From an uncultured Fidelibacterota bacterium (GTDB lineage Bacteria > Fidelibacterota > Marinisomatia > SCGC-AAA003-L08 > D37C17): a DNA stretch of 15,095 nt. Of this stretch, positions 1 through 7,394 are shown one piece after another. The stretch lies in assembly GCA_913049525.1 (NCBI GenBank), contig CAJWYZ010000017.1, positions 1 to 15,095 of the forward strand, written 5' to 3'. A model generated the notes under the pieces. The model ran no database searches. It was not told the origin of the DNA and saw nothing but the letters and a program-made list of their open reading frames with translations. How positions within the stretch are numbered: position 1 is the first letter of the stretch; the number at the start of each line of letters is the position of its first letter. The translations under genes were made by a program, and so were the position numbers.

Positions 1-26
1 AGCCCCGCAGTAGCGGGGTTTGGTTT
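1..26. terminator. GC-rich hairpin, probable rho-independent (possibly bidirectional) terminator
   Basis: A perfect 6-bp GC stem (CCCCGC at 3-8, GCGGGG at 13-18) encloses an AGTA loop. It can extend by a G-U and an A-U pair using bases 1-2 and 19-20. On the plus strand it is followed by a modest T-rich tail (TTTGGTTT), which could end a gene left of the window. On the minus strand it lies about 115 bp after the stop of the UPF0489 gene and could end that transcript, but the bases that would form the minus-strand U-tract are outside the window. No ORF is seen between 27 and 133. Confidence 0.7.
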
Positions 27-133
27 AATGAGTATTCTTTGCAATATCATCAACAACCACTATCATATGCTTGACGAATAAACCAATACAATCATTATAA
101 TTAAAATAGATGGCCATGTAATAAATAGTAGAC

Positions 134-850
134 TTATAAATATTTATTCAATACTCTTCTTCTAATTTCATTTATATCAAAGCCCAATTGTCCATGTTCA
201 TTAATTGATTCTGTTACATCCAATGCGTTCTTCCACCCACCACACCATTCAGGACTCATTGCAATCGTTATACACGCGTTTCTATTGTTTTCTTTTAACT
301 CTTTTATAAGTGATCCAACTTTTTCGATAAATCTATTGGAATAAATTTGATACTTTTCATCTTGGTGTTCCATAAAAAAGGTATCAATATCTATGTTAAA
401 AATCAAATTTTCATGGCAAAATAAATCTTCATCTAAAATCATTGGAATTTCATTCATTTCATATTCTTGAATCTCATCGTCGCATGTATAAAAGTTAATT
501 AAGGCCTCTTTTTCTAATATTTTAAAATATTGGATGTAATTAGACCAATTATATCTTTTATTATTATTTTCATTTAATTCTGAAATAAATTGTTCAAAGG
601 TTTGTTTGCAGATTTTACTTACAGCCTTTCTTGTTTCTTTATTATTGGGGACTTCTTCATAATCATTGTGGTGATCTACATGGATAATTTGCGGATTCCC
701 AATTATTATTTTTTCTTGTCTGTGTTTTACCCAACACCAAAGAGCAGATAAATGATTATCCATCAGATAAACATTTTCCTTCCTATACAACATATTAACA
801 TTGTATATACCTGATTCTTTAAAGATATCTTTACTGTAAATTATTTCCAT
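134..850 (-). CDS. UPF0489 family arginase-fold protein, candidate peptide arginase
   Basis: This looks like a UPF0489 protein, a family related to arginases and deacetylases. One member, OspR of the landornamide pathway, hydrolyses arginine side chains in a ribosomal peptide to ornithine. Numbered from the start chosen here (239 residues), the expected metal-site pattern is present: DNH at 31-33, DHHND at 59-63, a DID pair at 154-156 and SPEWCGGW with E201 near the C-terminus. No signal peptide is visible, so it should be cytosolic. An in-frame ATG at 868 gives 244 residues, but the ATG at 850 has the better ribosome site (AAGG five bases upstream). It is transcribed away from the glycosyltransferase cassette and lies beside a radical SAM cluster, which favours a peptide-modifying role. 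The metal motifs are seen directly. Activity on a peptide arginine is inferred, and many UPF0489 members have no known function. Confidence 0.8.
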   Translation of the reverse strand: MEIIYSKDIFKESGIYNVNMLYRKENVYLMDNHLSALWCWVKHRQEKIIIGNPQIIHVDHHNDYEEVPNNKETRKAVSKICKQTFEQFISELNENNNKRYNWSNYIQYFKILEKEALINFYTCDDEIQEYEMNEIPMILDEDLFCHENLIFNIDIDTFFMEHQDEKYQIYSNRFIEKVGSLIKELKENNRNACITIAMSPEWCGGWKNALDVTESINEHGQLGFDINEIRRRVLNKYL

Positions 851-941
851 TATTACCTTATAAAACATTACCTGAATTAATGTATGAAAACTATAACATA
901 ATTTTGGATTTATACCTAATTTGTAAATTAGAGAAATTCAA
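851..941. promoter_or_regulatory. Divergent intergenic region with 16-bp inverted repeat
   Basis: This short AT-rich gap separates the minus-strand UPF0489 gene from the plus-strand glycosyltransferase cassette, so both promoters should lie in or near it. It contains a perfect inverted repeat, CTAATTT-GT-AAATTAG, at 916-931, ending ten bases before the ATG at 942 and touching that gene's AGAG ribosome-binding region. TATA-like hexamers occur (CATAAT at 897-902 on the plus strand; TATAGT on the minus strand), but no convincingly spaced -35 box accompanies them. The repeat could be an operator or an RNA hairpin that hides the start site. Chance is also possible in such AT-rich DNA. Confidence 0.35.
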
Positions 942-2279
942 ATGTTTAGTTTTTTTGCATTAATAGATCAAGACTTTATTTTAAATGAATGGGAAATATC
1001 CTCCCAAAATGAATGCCATCCTTTCAATAACGTATTTCAGGCATATCCGTATAGAGATAATAAACAATTGCTGGCAACTGACTGGAACAGTGATTCATTC
1101 ACAATAAAATACTGCGGTGATCCTGATGAAAAAGGCAAGTCTCTATTTATTACAGAGCCAGGTGTTGTGAGATATTTATCTAAAGGAAAAGAGAACATCA
1201 TTAACCGGAGTTCTGACGATATTGGATTTAAATATCAGATCGATTGGGAGAAAATCCAAAATCTGATGGGACCTGAAAAGTTTATACATCAGTTAGGGGC
1301 TATCATTGATCGCCAGTCATTGGATACACGAAGAATCGTCATCCCGGAACAGCCTTACATTCTCTACCTATCAAAAAAAACCCTATACTTCCATGATGTA
1401 GAGGAAGCATTCGTATTATTCCTAGATATTTTATTGTCAAATAATTGGAGAATACTAGAAAACAAGAATGTTGTTCTCTGTCCGTCCATGGTTCCACCAG
1501 AGACAAACTATTTACCACTGCTAACAACAATTGACTGGTTGTGTTCAGACCATAACATTCACCTTTTTATCACAACCTTGGATAAGGTTCAGCTCAAATA
1601 TTTACGCCATTCTAAATTCATAGAAATCTGTGAGAATTTTATGCACCGTTCGAGAATTAAAGATTTTTCTGATTTACCGGTTTTAAATAGATATCCATAT
1701 TTCATGTCCTGGGATTCAAACTGGCACCCGGATATGAAGGGCATGAAGTTGATACTCGAGTTATTTATGAAGTATAATATCAAAGATAAACTATACATTA
1801 AAATCCCCGATGGCTATCCCAACAATACAGTTGAAAGTGAAGTCTTTTATACTTACATCAAGGAGTATCAACAAGTGGTTGATATAGAATTGGTCACAAT
1901 GCCTGAAGATAGAAAAGAATTACTTCAAGCCTTTTATCAGGAAGTAGAAGTCTTCATCTATGTCTGTTATATGGATGGAGGGCCAAGAACTGTGTTTGAA
2001 CTGGCAGGAATGAACAAGAAAATTCTTTTTTATGACAGAAATGATTGCAATATTATAAAACACGGACTTCTAGATAAATATAGGGGATTTATCAGGTTTA
2101 ATAAGAATAATTTTCAAGAAAAATATGAGGAAATAAGTGAAGAAAAATATCCTGAGACAGTCCGTTATTTTGATGAATATAACTGGATGAAAACACGAGA
2201 TATATTTCGCGAGGAAACAGGTGATCAAAATATCAAAGGTTTTTGGTTTGATTGTTTCCTTGTACTAGATCAGGTTTGA
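942..2279 (+). CDS. Putative GT-B fold glycosyltransferase
   Basis: This 445-residue protein is probably a glycosyltransferase of GT1/GT4 type. The second half looks like the sugar-nucleotide-binding Rossmann half of a GT-B enzyme. Around 255-285 a strand is followed by a MKGMKLILELF helix, like the KG...li.a segment of GT4 enzymes. Around 343-364 is DGGPRTVFELAG followed by a hydrophobic strand, matching the position of the family's E-x7-E or EAmacG signature, with E353 as the likely nucleotide-binding acid. The first ~120 residues are strand-rich and I do not recognise them. No membrane segment is visible. It is the first gene of a plus-strand trio with a PIG-L deacetylase and a methyltransferase, and glycosyltransferase plus deacetylase is a classical pairing for adding and then N-deacetylating an amino sugar. 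The ATG has only a weak AGAG site. The fold assignment comes from pattern recognition; donor and acceptor are unknown. Confidence 0.55.
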   Translation: MFSFFALIDQDFILNEWEISSQNECHPFNNVFQAYPYRDNKQLLATDWNSDSFTIKYCGDPDEKGKSLFITEPGVVRYLSKGKENIINRSSDDIGFKYQIDWEKIQNLMGPEKFIHQLGAIIDRQSLDTRRIVIPEQPYILYLSKKTLYFHDVEEAFVLFLDILLSNNWRILENKNVVLCPSMVPPETNYLPLLTTIDWLCSDHNIHLFITTLDKVQLKYLRHSKFIEICENFMHRSRIKDFSDLPVLNRYPYFMSWDSNWHPDMKGMKLILELFMKYNIKDKLYIKIPDGYPNNTVESEVFYTYIKEYQQVVDIELVTMPEDRKELLQAFYQEVEVFIYVCYMDGGPRTVFELAGMNKKILFYDRNDCNIIKHGLLDKYRGFIRFNKNNFQEKYEEISEEKYPETVRYFDEYNWMKTRDIFREETGDQNIKGFWFDCFLVLDQV

Positions 2280-2317
2280 TTATTATCTATTGATGAATAA
2301 ATGAATGAAAAAGATAG

Positions 2318-3484
2318 TTGGCCGTGAAGAGAATTCTGATTGTTGTAGCTCATCCAGATGATGAGTCTTTTTATTATGGCGGTAGGATGCTTAATAATCC
2401 AGAAAATGATTATTCGGTTATTATTGTAACTGATGGTCAAGGCGATGGAAAACCAGATGAGCGTCAAGCCCATTTACAGAAAGCCTCTGAATTATTTAGG
2501 TTTAGAATATTATCTTTTGGTTCTCAAAAAGATATAGAGGGGAAAAGACTAGATGTAACTGACATTATGACTATACTCAAGAAGTATCAACCTGATTATG
2601 ATGAAGTATGGACACATAGTCCCCTGGGAGATTACCAGTCTCATCCACACCATCAAGACACTGCAATCGCATGTGCTCTGATATTCGAAGATAAAGTACG
2701 GTACAATCATATTGGGCTCTTTGGATGCGGTGATGAATTCAGCTTGACACATGAGGTATATAAAAAGAAAATGGAAACCTTGTATGAGTGCTATTCATAT
2801 GAAACATCAGCCAATGAAATAGCATGCCAATATTATATCAGTGAGCGTATGACGTCTCTTCCGAATATTGATAGCATATTTCTGTTATATGCCTGGTTTG
2901 CTGAAAATGACGTAGAAAAGATTGTGCAAGAAGATTCTCGCTTTCTTGATATATGGCAGCTAAAAACATCAAAATATGAAAATACGAAGGTGGATATCAC
3001 CATCAATATGTTATCTGAGATTAATAATTTCAATGGAAAACGTGGGTTAGTAGTTGGAGATGTGTCAGGTTTATATAGCGATAAACTAATTAAGAGTGGA
3101 ATTCTCGAAAGATTGGATGGTATTGAAGTATTCAAAAAGTATCAACAAACAATCGAAAGGTATGGATCTTGGCACCGCAATATAGATGATGTTGAAGATA
3201 CTCAATATAACCTTCTTCTGCTTATTGAAGTTATAAATCAATATTCCAATAAGCAGCTTGAGAACTTAATTGTAAATAGTTGTCCCAGTTTTATTCTTTG
3301 GATTGAACAGGAAATGACTTCAGAAGAAAATTTTTCAGTTTACGAAGCATTGGGAAAATACAAATTAATAACTAAAATAAACATTAACTCAGAATTTGAA
3401 TACGATTTACATAAATATTTTTTGTTCAGACGATTAGGGGTTACTGTATTTTTATTTAAGAAAAACTTAACCAAGGTAGAATGA
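2318..3484 (+). CDS. PIG-L/LmbE family deacetylase with C-terminal methyltransferase-like extension
   Basis: Residues 1-230 form a PIG-L (LmbE-like) zinc hydrolase domain, a family that removes acetyl groups from N-acetylglucosamine-type sugars (MshB, GlcNAc-PI deacetylase). The AHPDDE motif is at 11-16 (H12 and D15 as zinc ligands, D14 as catalytic base), and SHPHH at 108-112 matches the family's HPDH motif with H112 as third ligand. At 388 residues it is about 150 longer than a plain PIG-L protein. The tail (about 235-388) resembles an eroded class I SAM-methyltransferase domain: a GLVVGDVSG strand-loop where motif I would be, then LLLLIEVINQY and a terminal hydrophobic strand. That tail assignment is inferred. 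The first codon used here is TTG; a GTG six bases downstream (2324) giving MKRILIVV is equally plausible, and neither has a clear Shine-Dalgarno. It lies 38 bp after the glycosyltransferase and 12 bp before a methyltransferase gene. Confidence 0.85.
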   Translation: MAVKRILIVVAHPDDESFYYGGRMLNNPENDYSVIIVTDGQGDGKPDERQAHLQKASELFRFRILSFGSQKDIEGKRLDVTDIMTILKKYQPDYDEVWTHSPLGDYQSHPHHQDTAIACALIFEDKVRYNHIGLFGCGDEFSLTHEVYKKKMETLYECYSYETSANEIACQYYISERMTSLPNIDSIFLLYAWFAENDVEKIVQEDSRFLDIWQLKTSKYENTKVDITINMLSEINNFNGKRGLVVGDVSGLYSDKLIKSGILERLDGIEVFKKYQQTIERYGSWHRNIDDVEDTQYNLLLLIEVINQYSNKQLENLIVNSCPSFILWIEQEMTSEENFSVYEALGKYKLITKININSEFEYDLHKYFLFRRLGVTVFLFKKNLTKVE

Positions 3485-3496
3485 TTTAACACAATA

Positions 3497-4216
3497 ATGA
3501 CTAAAAAACAGAGAATAGAATATTGGAATATGTGGAATGACCATTTTGATAATAAAGGTATTGAACTTGATGCAATGAAGTCACTGGTTGAATTTAATGG
3601 GAAAAAGATACTTGAGATAGGCTGTGGCAATGGTAGAATCAGCAGATTACTGGGTCCATTATGCAGCCAGCTCACGGCCATAGATAATGATGAACTGATG
3701 TTGGATGCAGCCAACATATACAATAATCCGCCTAATATTGAGTTCCATCAAATGGATGCTTTAGATTTGATATTTGATAAAAATACATTTGATGTTGTTG
3801 TTTTTAGCTGGGTATTAACATGTATGCAGGGTTATGAAATACAGGCTCTAACTGAAGCAAAAAAAGTCATTAATAAAGGGGGAAAGATTCTCATTGTAGA
3901 TTTTGGAAATGCATCAGAATATGATGATATTATTAAGCCATTTGTTGAAGAATCGAATGCTTATGGAGCAAGAACTGATAATGCAAATATTAAAGAACTA
4001 TTAAAAGATATATTTTCAGAACCCATTGATGTGGCTGGCCCTCTGAGTACAGAATATAAATTTGATACAGAATCTCAATTGTGTGATATGATTGAATTTG
4101 CTCTTCATGAATTGCATCAGGCCAAAGTAAATGATCAGAAGAAATTTAAGATTCATTTATCAAAGTATGGGCAAGGCTATAAAGAATCTGTATTGTGCTA
4201 TTGTGCAGAAAAATAA
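3497..4216 (+). CDS. Class I SAM-dependent methyltransferase
   Basis: This 239-residue protein has a Methyltransf_11/25-type Rossmann domain. Motif I (LEIGCGNGRISRLL) is at 39-52, an acidic motif II strand (TAIDND) follows about 15 residues later, then HQMDALD and the motif IV strand FDVVVFSWVLTCM, ending with KGGKILIVDFG. The fold is complete at a normal length for small-molecule methyltransferases. It begins 12 bp after the PIG-L gene with a weak ribosome site, so it is probably cotranscribed as the third gene of the cassette. Its acceptor (an O, N or C atom on a sugar or peptide) cannot be told from sequence. The last ~80 residues replace the usual short C-terminal lid and may shape substrate specificity. 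It converges with the minus-strand radical SAM gene; the 49-bp gap shows no convincing terminator. Confidence 0.85.
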   Translation: MTKKQRIEYWNMWNDHFDNKGIELDAMKSLVEFNGKKILEIGCGNGRISRLLGPLCSQLTAIDNDELMLDAANIYNNPPNIEFHQMDALDLIFDKNTFDVVVFSWVLTCMQGYEIQALTEAKKVINKGGKILIVDFGNASEYDDIIKPFVEESNAYGARTDNANIKELLKDIFSEPIDVAGPLSTEYKFDTESQLCDMIEFALHELHQAKVNDQKKFKIHLSKYGQGYKESVLCYCAEK

Positions 4217-4265
4217 TAATAATTGCAGGCTTTTCAGTTTGCTATAGAATTTTTAATACGAACGA

Positions 4266-5426
4266 TTAATATGGAATTGGGGAAACCACATTTCTCTTTT
4301 TACGTAACTGAACGCATTGACGGCAGGGCAAATTCTGTCTCATAGGATAAACACCATAGATTTCGCCGCGAAGTTTTTTTACTTCATTTGAACTCATAAT
4401 ATCTTTAATACTATTTTTCTGAAGATCCCCAAGAATGATACTCTGGTAGTAATCCTGACAGCATAAAAAGCACTTACCTTCCCAACTTATATGCAAATGA
4501 CCGGCTATTCGCTCACAACCGCAGAAGCGATCCTGGTTAACGTGTGAATAAGAATTAATATATTTATTTGAAATTGAACCTGCTCGATTGTGGGAGTTTT
4601 GATTTACCACTTCTACATTTCCAAATTGACTGAAGTGTTCATCTATATTTTGTCTTCTAGGATCCTGGTTTTTTGTAGTTCCATTTATGAAAATGGATAA
4701 CAGTTCTATTTTATCACTAAATTTCTGGATAAACATTTCCATTTGATGTACTGTGTGCTCGAATAAATGTGTTGGAAGCTGCATAAAATATGACCATTCT
4801 TCTGGCTCCATTGATGGTAGATTAAAAATCACGCCAACTAGATCATTGGGTTCTAATAAATCAATAACCTGTGGTGATAGTAATGTCGCATTTGTCGTAA
4901 AGTATAGTTTAAGATTATTTTCTCTCAGCTGTATAACACGTTCTGTAAAAAAGGGGTCAAGTAAAGGTTCATTGTAATGAGTGAAAGCTACCCATTCAAT
5001 GTCATACGGTTTAATCTGGTGAATGATATTATTAAATATATCCTGTGACATTACGCCTTTCTTCTTTCGGGATTCACTTTGCGGGCAATAAAGGCATTGG
5101 GCATTGCAATGACGATTAGTTTCAATGTCAACTAGAAATGGATAATAATGACCTGTTTCATCCTCACCCGTTGGTACAATTACACGATCATCAAACAATT
5201 TTTGAATTAACTTCAAATCTTCTGGTTTGGAACAGATTGAATAAAAATCATTTTTAGGACCTGTTAGGTTAAATAATTGGTCGAATAAGCTATTCTGATG
5301 AGGCAGAAGAATATATTCTTCTGAGTTTATATCGTGAAATAACTGATTGCCTATTACATGAGAAAACATACTCATTTTGTACATTATATCAGGTTGTTCC
5401 TTTGATTGATGAATTCTTTGGGACAT
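4266..5426 (-). CDS. Radical SAM/SPASM domain enzyme (E)
   Basis: A 386-residue radical SAM enzyme with a C-terminal SPASM/Twitch-type domain. The 4Fe-4S cluster that cleaves SAM is held by CNAQCLYC at 107-114 (CX3CX2C). THYNEPLLDP near 149-158 is the family's SAM-binding strand after the core cysteines, and the N-rich NSHNRAGS segment near 277-284 is typical of SPASM proteins. Auxiliary-cluster ligands are probably among C302, C304, C319, C322, C323, C368 and C371. An N-terminal region of about 95 residues precedes the barrel, which could bind a peptide or partner. It is the last gene of the minus-strand array but sits 71 bp after the HxsB-like gene, with a hairpin and a TATAAT box in between. 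The ATG at 5426 has no Shine-Dalgarno; starts at M15 or M18 are possible. Peptide modification or sugar-alcohol oxidation are both within the family; the substrate is unknown. Confidence 0.85.
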   Translation of the reverse strand: MSQRIHQSKEQPDIMYKMSMFSHVIGNQLFHDINSEEYILLPHQNSLFDQLFNLTGPKNDFYSICSKPEDLKLIQKLFDDRVIVPTGEDETGHYYPFLVDIETNRHCNAQCLYCPQSESRKKKGVMSQDIFNNIIHQIKPYDIEWVAFTHYNEPLLDPFFTERVIQLRENNLKLYFTTNATLLSPQVIDLLEPNDLVGVIFNLPSMEPEEWSYFMQLPTHLFEHTVHQMEMFIQKFSDKIELLSIFINGTTKNQDPRRQNIDEHFSQFGNVEVVNQNSHNRAGSISNKYINSYSHVNQDRFCGCERIAGHLHISWEGKCFLCCQDYYQSIILGDLQKNSIKDIMSSNEVKKLRGEIYGVYPMRQNLPCRQCVQLRKKRNVVSPIPY

Positions 5427-5450
5427 CAGTTATGTGTAGAATTATACATA
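5427..5450 (-). promoter_or_regulatory. Possible -10 box ahead of radical SAM gene E
   Basis: Read on the minus strand, a perfect TATAAT lies at 5446-5441, in the longest gap of the array. A transcript starting about seven bases later would leave a leader of only about eight bases before the ATG at 5426, which fits the lack of a ribosome site there. I see no good -35 hexamer at 16-18 bp and no extended -10 TGn, so this is suggestive only. Confidence 0.3.
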
Positions 5451-5477
5451 CTTTTAACAATAAAACCCGATCATACT

Positions 5478-5512
5478 TGGCAAAAAATATTCAGAAACTA
5501 ATTTTTCTGCCA
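5478..5512 (-). terminator. AT-rich hairpin across the stop codon of the HxsB-like gene
   Basis: On the minus strand, TGGCAGAAAAAT (5512-5501) pairs with ATTTTTTGCCA (5488-5478) to give an 11-bp stem with one bulged G and a 12-base loop. The TAG stop codon is at the start of the loop. It lacks a U-tract after the stem, so it is not a textbook intrinsic terminator. It could attenuate readthrough, protect the 3' end, or serve as an RNA-processing site between the HxsB-like and downstream radical SAM genes. Confidence 0.35.
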
Positions 5513-7120
5513 GTTTACATTCATTAGCATTTTCTGGAATTCTTCTCTTGCATTTTCATCGTTGATGAAAAGTTCCACAATATGCTGAATCATCTTAAAA
5601 AATATCTCGCAGTGCCCTGTTTCTAATACATTAATCTGTATTTTATCTTTTTGCTGAAGGTGCAGTACGGGGCAAACACCGCAATAGGGTTTAAAGGCAC
5701 AATAATCACAATAATATTGTTCCAGAATTGATGATTCAAAAACAGACTGTGTTTTGGCATCAAGCAAAATATTATTTAACTGTTGATCATATATACTGCC
5801 GATTTGAAAATAGTCAGAATAAATCATTCTGCCCTCATCACAAGTATAGACTTGGCCGTCGTAATTATAAGTTATTTGTCCATATCCTGCTCCGCAAGGT
5901 GAACGGAGATCCATAAACCCCGTTTCATTGCCAAATAGTTTGGTCAGTATCAGCTCTAGGAAAAATTCAGAGATTTCTATTCCTTTGGCCCTTAACTCCA
6001 ATACATAGCCCACGGAATTCTTCCAGAAATCAACAAATTCTTCCGGTGTATACACTAAATTTTCTTTGGTATCCAGGGCTTTGCCTAAAGGTGTTAAGGA
6101 GCGAATATTTATTTGCGTTATACCGAAATTTAAATAGGTGTCAATGATCTCCCTAAATAAGGGCAGTGATGTTGTTGTGGTTGTCATTAATGCGTTAAGT
6201 TCTACTGGTTCATCTGTTAATGAAGCCCATATCTTTTTATAAAGGGCGACCTTCTTTTCCAAGATTTCAAAAGCATTTGGATAATTCCTGCCCCGATTTT
6301 TTTCATGCAATTCTTTTGAACCATCAAGGGAAAAGCTTATACTAACATTATTCTCCATGAGAAATATTAACTTCTCTTTGGTAACTGTAGAAGTGAAATT
6401 CGTGATCAGGCTGTACTCTACCTGTTTATGATCTCTTTCTGCTCTTCGATTTGCATATTGTATTATATTTTTGATTGCAGGGAAATTCATCAGAGGTTCA
6501 CCGCCTTGGAACTCAATGATAAAAGAATCCGATGGGCTTTCAAATATCCTGTCCACGGTCTCGTTTGCAGTAACCTGGTTCATATTGTTTGCTGCTACAT
6601 TGCTTGCCGAAGCCTGGCAGTAAATACAGCTTAAATTGCAGTTGGATGTTACTACAACAATATGCAGGGTAGGCCCTTCGGTAAGAAACCCATATCGGAT
6701 TCGAAGTTTATTGATATAAGAATCAATATTTTTTTCTGTAAGAAGAATAAAGTTTTTTTCCAGAACAGTTGATAGTGATTTATTAACAGTATTTTTCTTT
6801 AACAATTCATAATCTTCCTTTGATATGATCATCCAATTTCCAGTATCAACCGAAATAAAATATTCATCTTCACTGATCTTTAAGGACCTGAAATAGTTCA
6901 CTGCCGGCAAATCAGAAAGCTGAAATGAGCTGATTTCATCCACCGGATTTCCTATTATCTGATTATATTTATCAATCAGCAGTCGGTTGGCGTTTTCTCG
7001 AAGTTTATCATCGATTGCTACCTCCTGCAGCGTCTCACCATTACTAGAATTACATTCAGAAATAAATGATGGAGAGTAGAAGTCTTTAGATAATTTAATT
7101 GTATTAGTCATTTTTATCAT
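5498..7120 (-). CDS. hxsB: HxsB-like radical SAM/SPASM maturase (D)
   Basis: This resembles HxsB, the radical SAM maturase of the His-Xaa-Ser peptide system, a presumed peptide-modifying enzyme. The core cluster motif CNLSCIYC is at 161-168, FQGGEPLMNFP at 204-214, and an MTTTTTSLP stretch at 312-320. DLRSPCGAGYG with NYDGQVYTCDEGRM (404-432) matches the HxsB region between barrel and SPASM domain. C409 and C427 with CDYCAFKPYCGVC (471-483) and C504 form a full seven-cysteine SPASM set for two auxiliary Fe-S clusters. Residues 70-150 look like the HxsB N-terminal domain; the first ~65 residues and the last ~35 are extra, making 540 residues, longer than I expect for the family. The start overlaps the HxsD-like gene by 17 bp, or 8 bp from the ATG at 7111, implying translational coupling. 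Family resemblance is strong by eye; the chemistry on its peptide is unknown. Confidence 0.8.
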   Translation of the reverse strand: MIKMTNTIKLSKDFYSPSFISECNSSNGETLQEVAIDDKLRENANRLLIDKYNQIIGNPVDEISSFQLSDLPAVNYFRSLKISEDEYFISVDTGNWMIISKEDYELLKKNTVNKSLSTVLEKNFILLTEKNIDSYINKLRIRYGFLTEGPTLHIVVVTSNCNLSCIYCQASASNVAANNMNQVTANETVDRIFESPSDSFIIEFQGGEPLMNFPAIKNIIQYANRRAERDHKQVEYSLITNFTSTVTKEKLIFLMENNVSISFSLDGSKELHEKNRGRNYPNAFEILEKKVALYKKIWASLTDEPVELNALMTTTTTSLPLFREIIDTYLNFGITQINIRSLTPLGKALDTKENLVYTPEEFVDFWKNSVGYVLELRAKGIEISEFFLELILTKLFGNETGFMDLRSPCGAGYGQITYNYDGQVYTCDEGRMIYSDYFQIGSIYDQQLNNILLDAKTQSVFESSILEQYYCDYCAFKPYCGVCPVLHLQQKDKIQINVLETGHCEIFFKMIQHIVELFINDENAREEFQKMLMNVNWQKN

Positions 7121-7391
7121 AATAAGGCTCGAGAGCTTTCTTCATAATAGTTTTTCTAAGTGGGAGGGATTCCAACGATTTCATATAGATAAATTCAGCT
7201 TCAATAAGCTGATTGATAAATTCATTTTCCGAAATTTTGATATTATTGCCATTTTTAGGCTCAAACTGTATAAAATAGTCTGATTCATCTTCAAGAATGG
7301 CTACCCAATATTTCTTTAGATACATCTGCAGGGCTACGATAATAGCTTCTTTTTTATATAATGACTTTCTGATTTGTATTTTCTGATTCAT
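7104..7391 (-). CDS. hxsD: HxsD-like small partner protein
   Basis: A 95-residue protein directly upstream of, and overlapping, the HxsB-like gene, the position and size expected of HxsD. HxsD proteins are about 90-100 residues and carry a late motif of LLNDYxLRE type; here NQLIEAEFIYMKSLE at 60-74 occupies that place. The N-terminal half (IQIRKSLYKKEAIIVALQMY, then strands containing YWVAILEDE and YFIQFEP) matches the strand-helix-strand pattern I associate with HxsD. A likely role is to present or recognise the peptide substrate for the maturase, as RRE or PqqD-like partners do, but that is inference. The start has a good AAGGA site eight bases upstream, located within the end of the preceding methyltransferase gene, which stops 3 bp before. 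It has no cysteine, signal peptide or membrane segment. Sequence similarity alone is weak; context raises confidence. Confidence 0.6.
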   Translation of the reverse strand: MNQKIQIRKSLYKKEAIIVALQMYLKKYWVAILEDESDYFIQFEPKNGNNIKISENEFINQLIEAEFIYMKSLESLPLRKTIMKKALEPYYDKND

Positions 7392-7394
7392 CTA

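Noticed and set aside
138..149. AT-only palindrome ATAAATATTTAT at the end of the UPF0489 gene
   Set aside because: It lies in very AT-rich DNA, has no GC pairs, and overlaps the last codons, so it is not convincing as a regulatory site or terminator.
2302..2328. A short ORF (ATGAATGAAAAAGATAGTTGG...) between the glycosyltransferase and PIG-L genes
   Set aside because: It is only eight codons long, has no ribosome site and overlaps the PIG-L start. It is most likely chance.
4217..4265. A terminator between the convergent methyltransferase and radical SAM genes
   Set aside because: Only a weak five-base TTAAT/ATTAA pairing is present with no GC stem or proper T-tract, so I do not annotate one.
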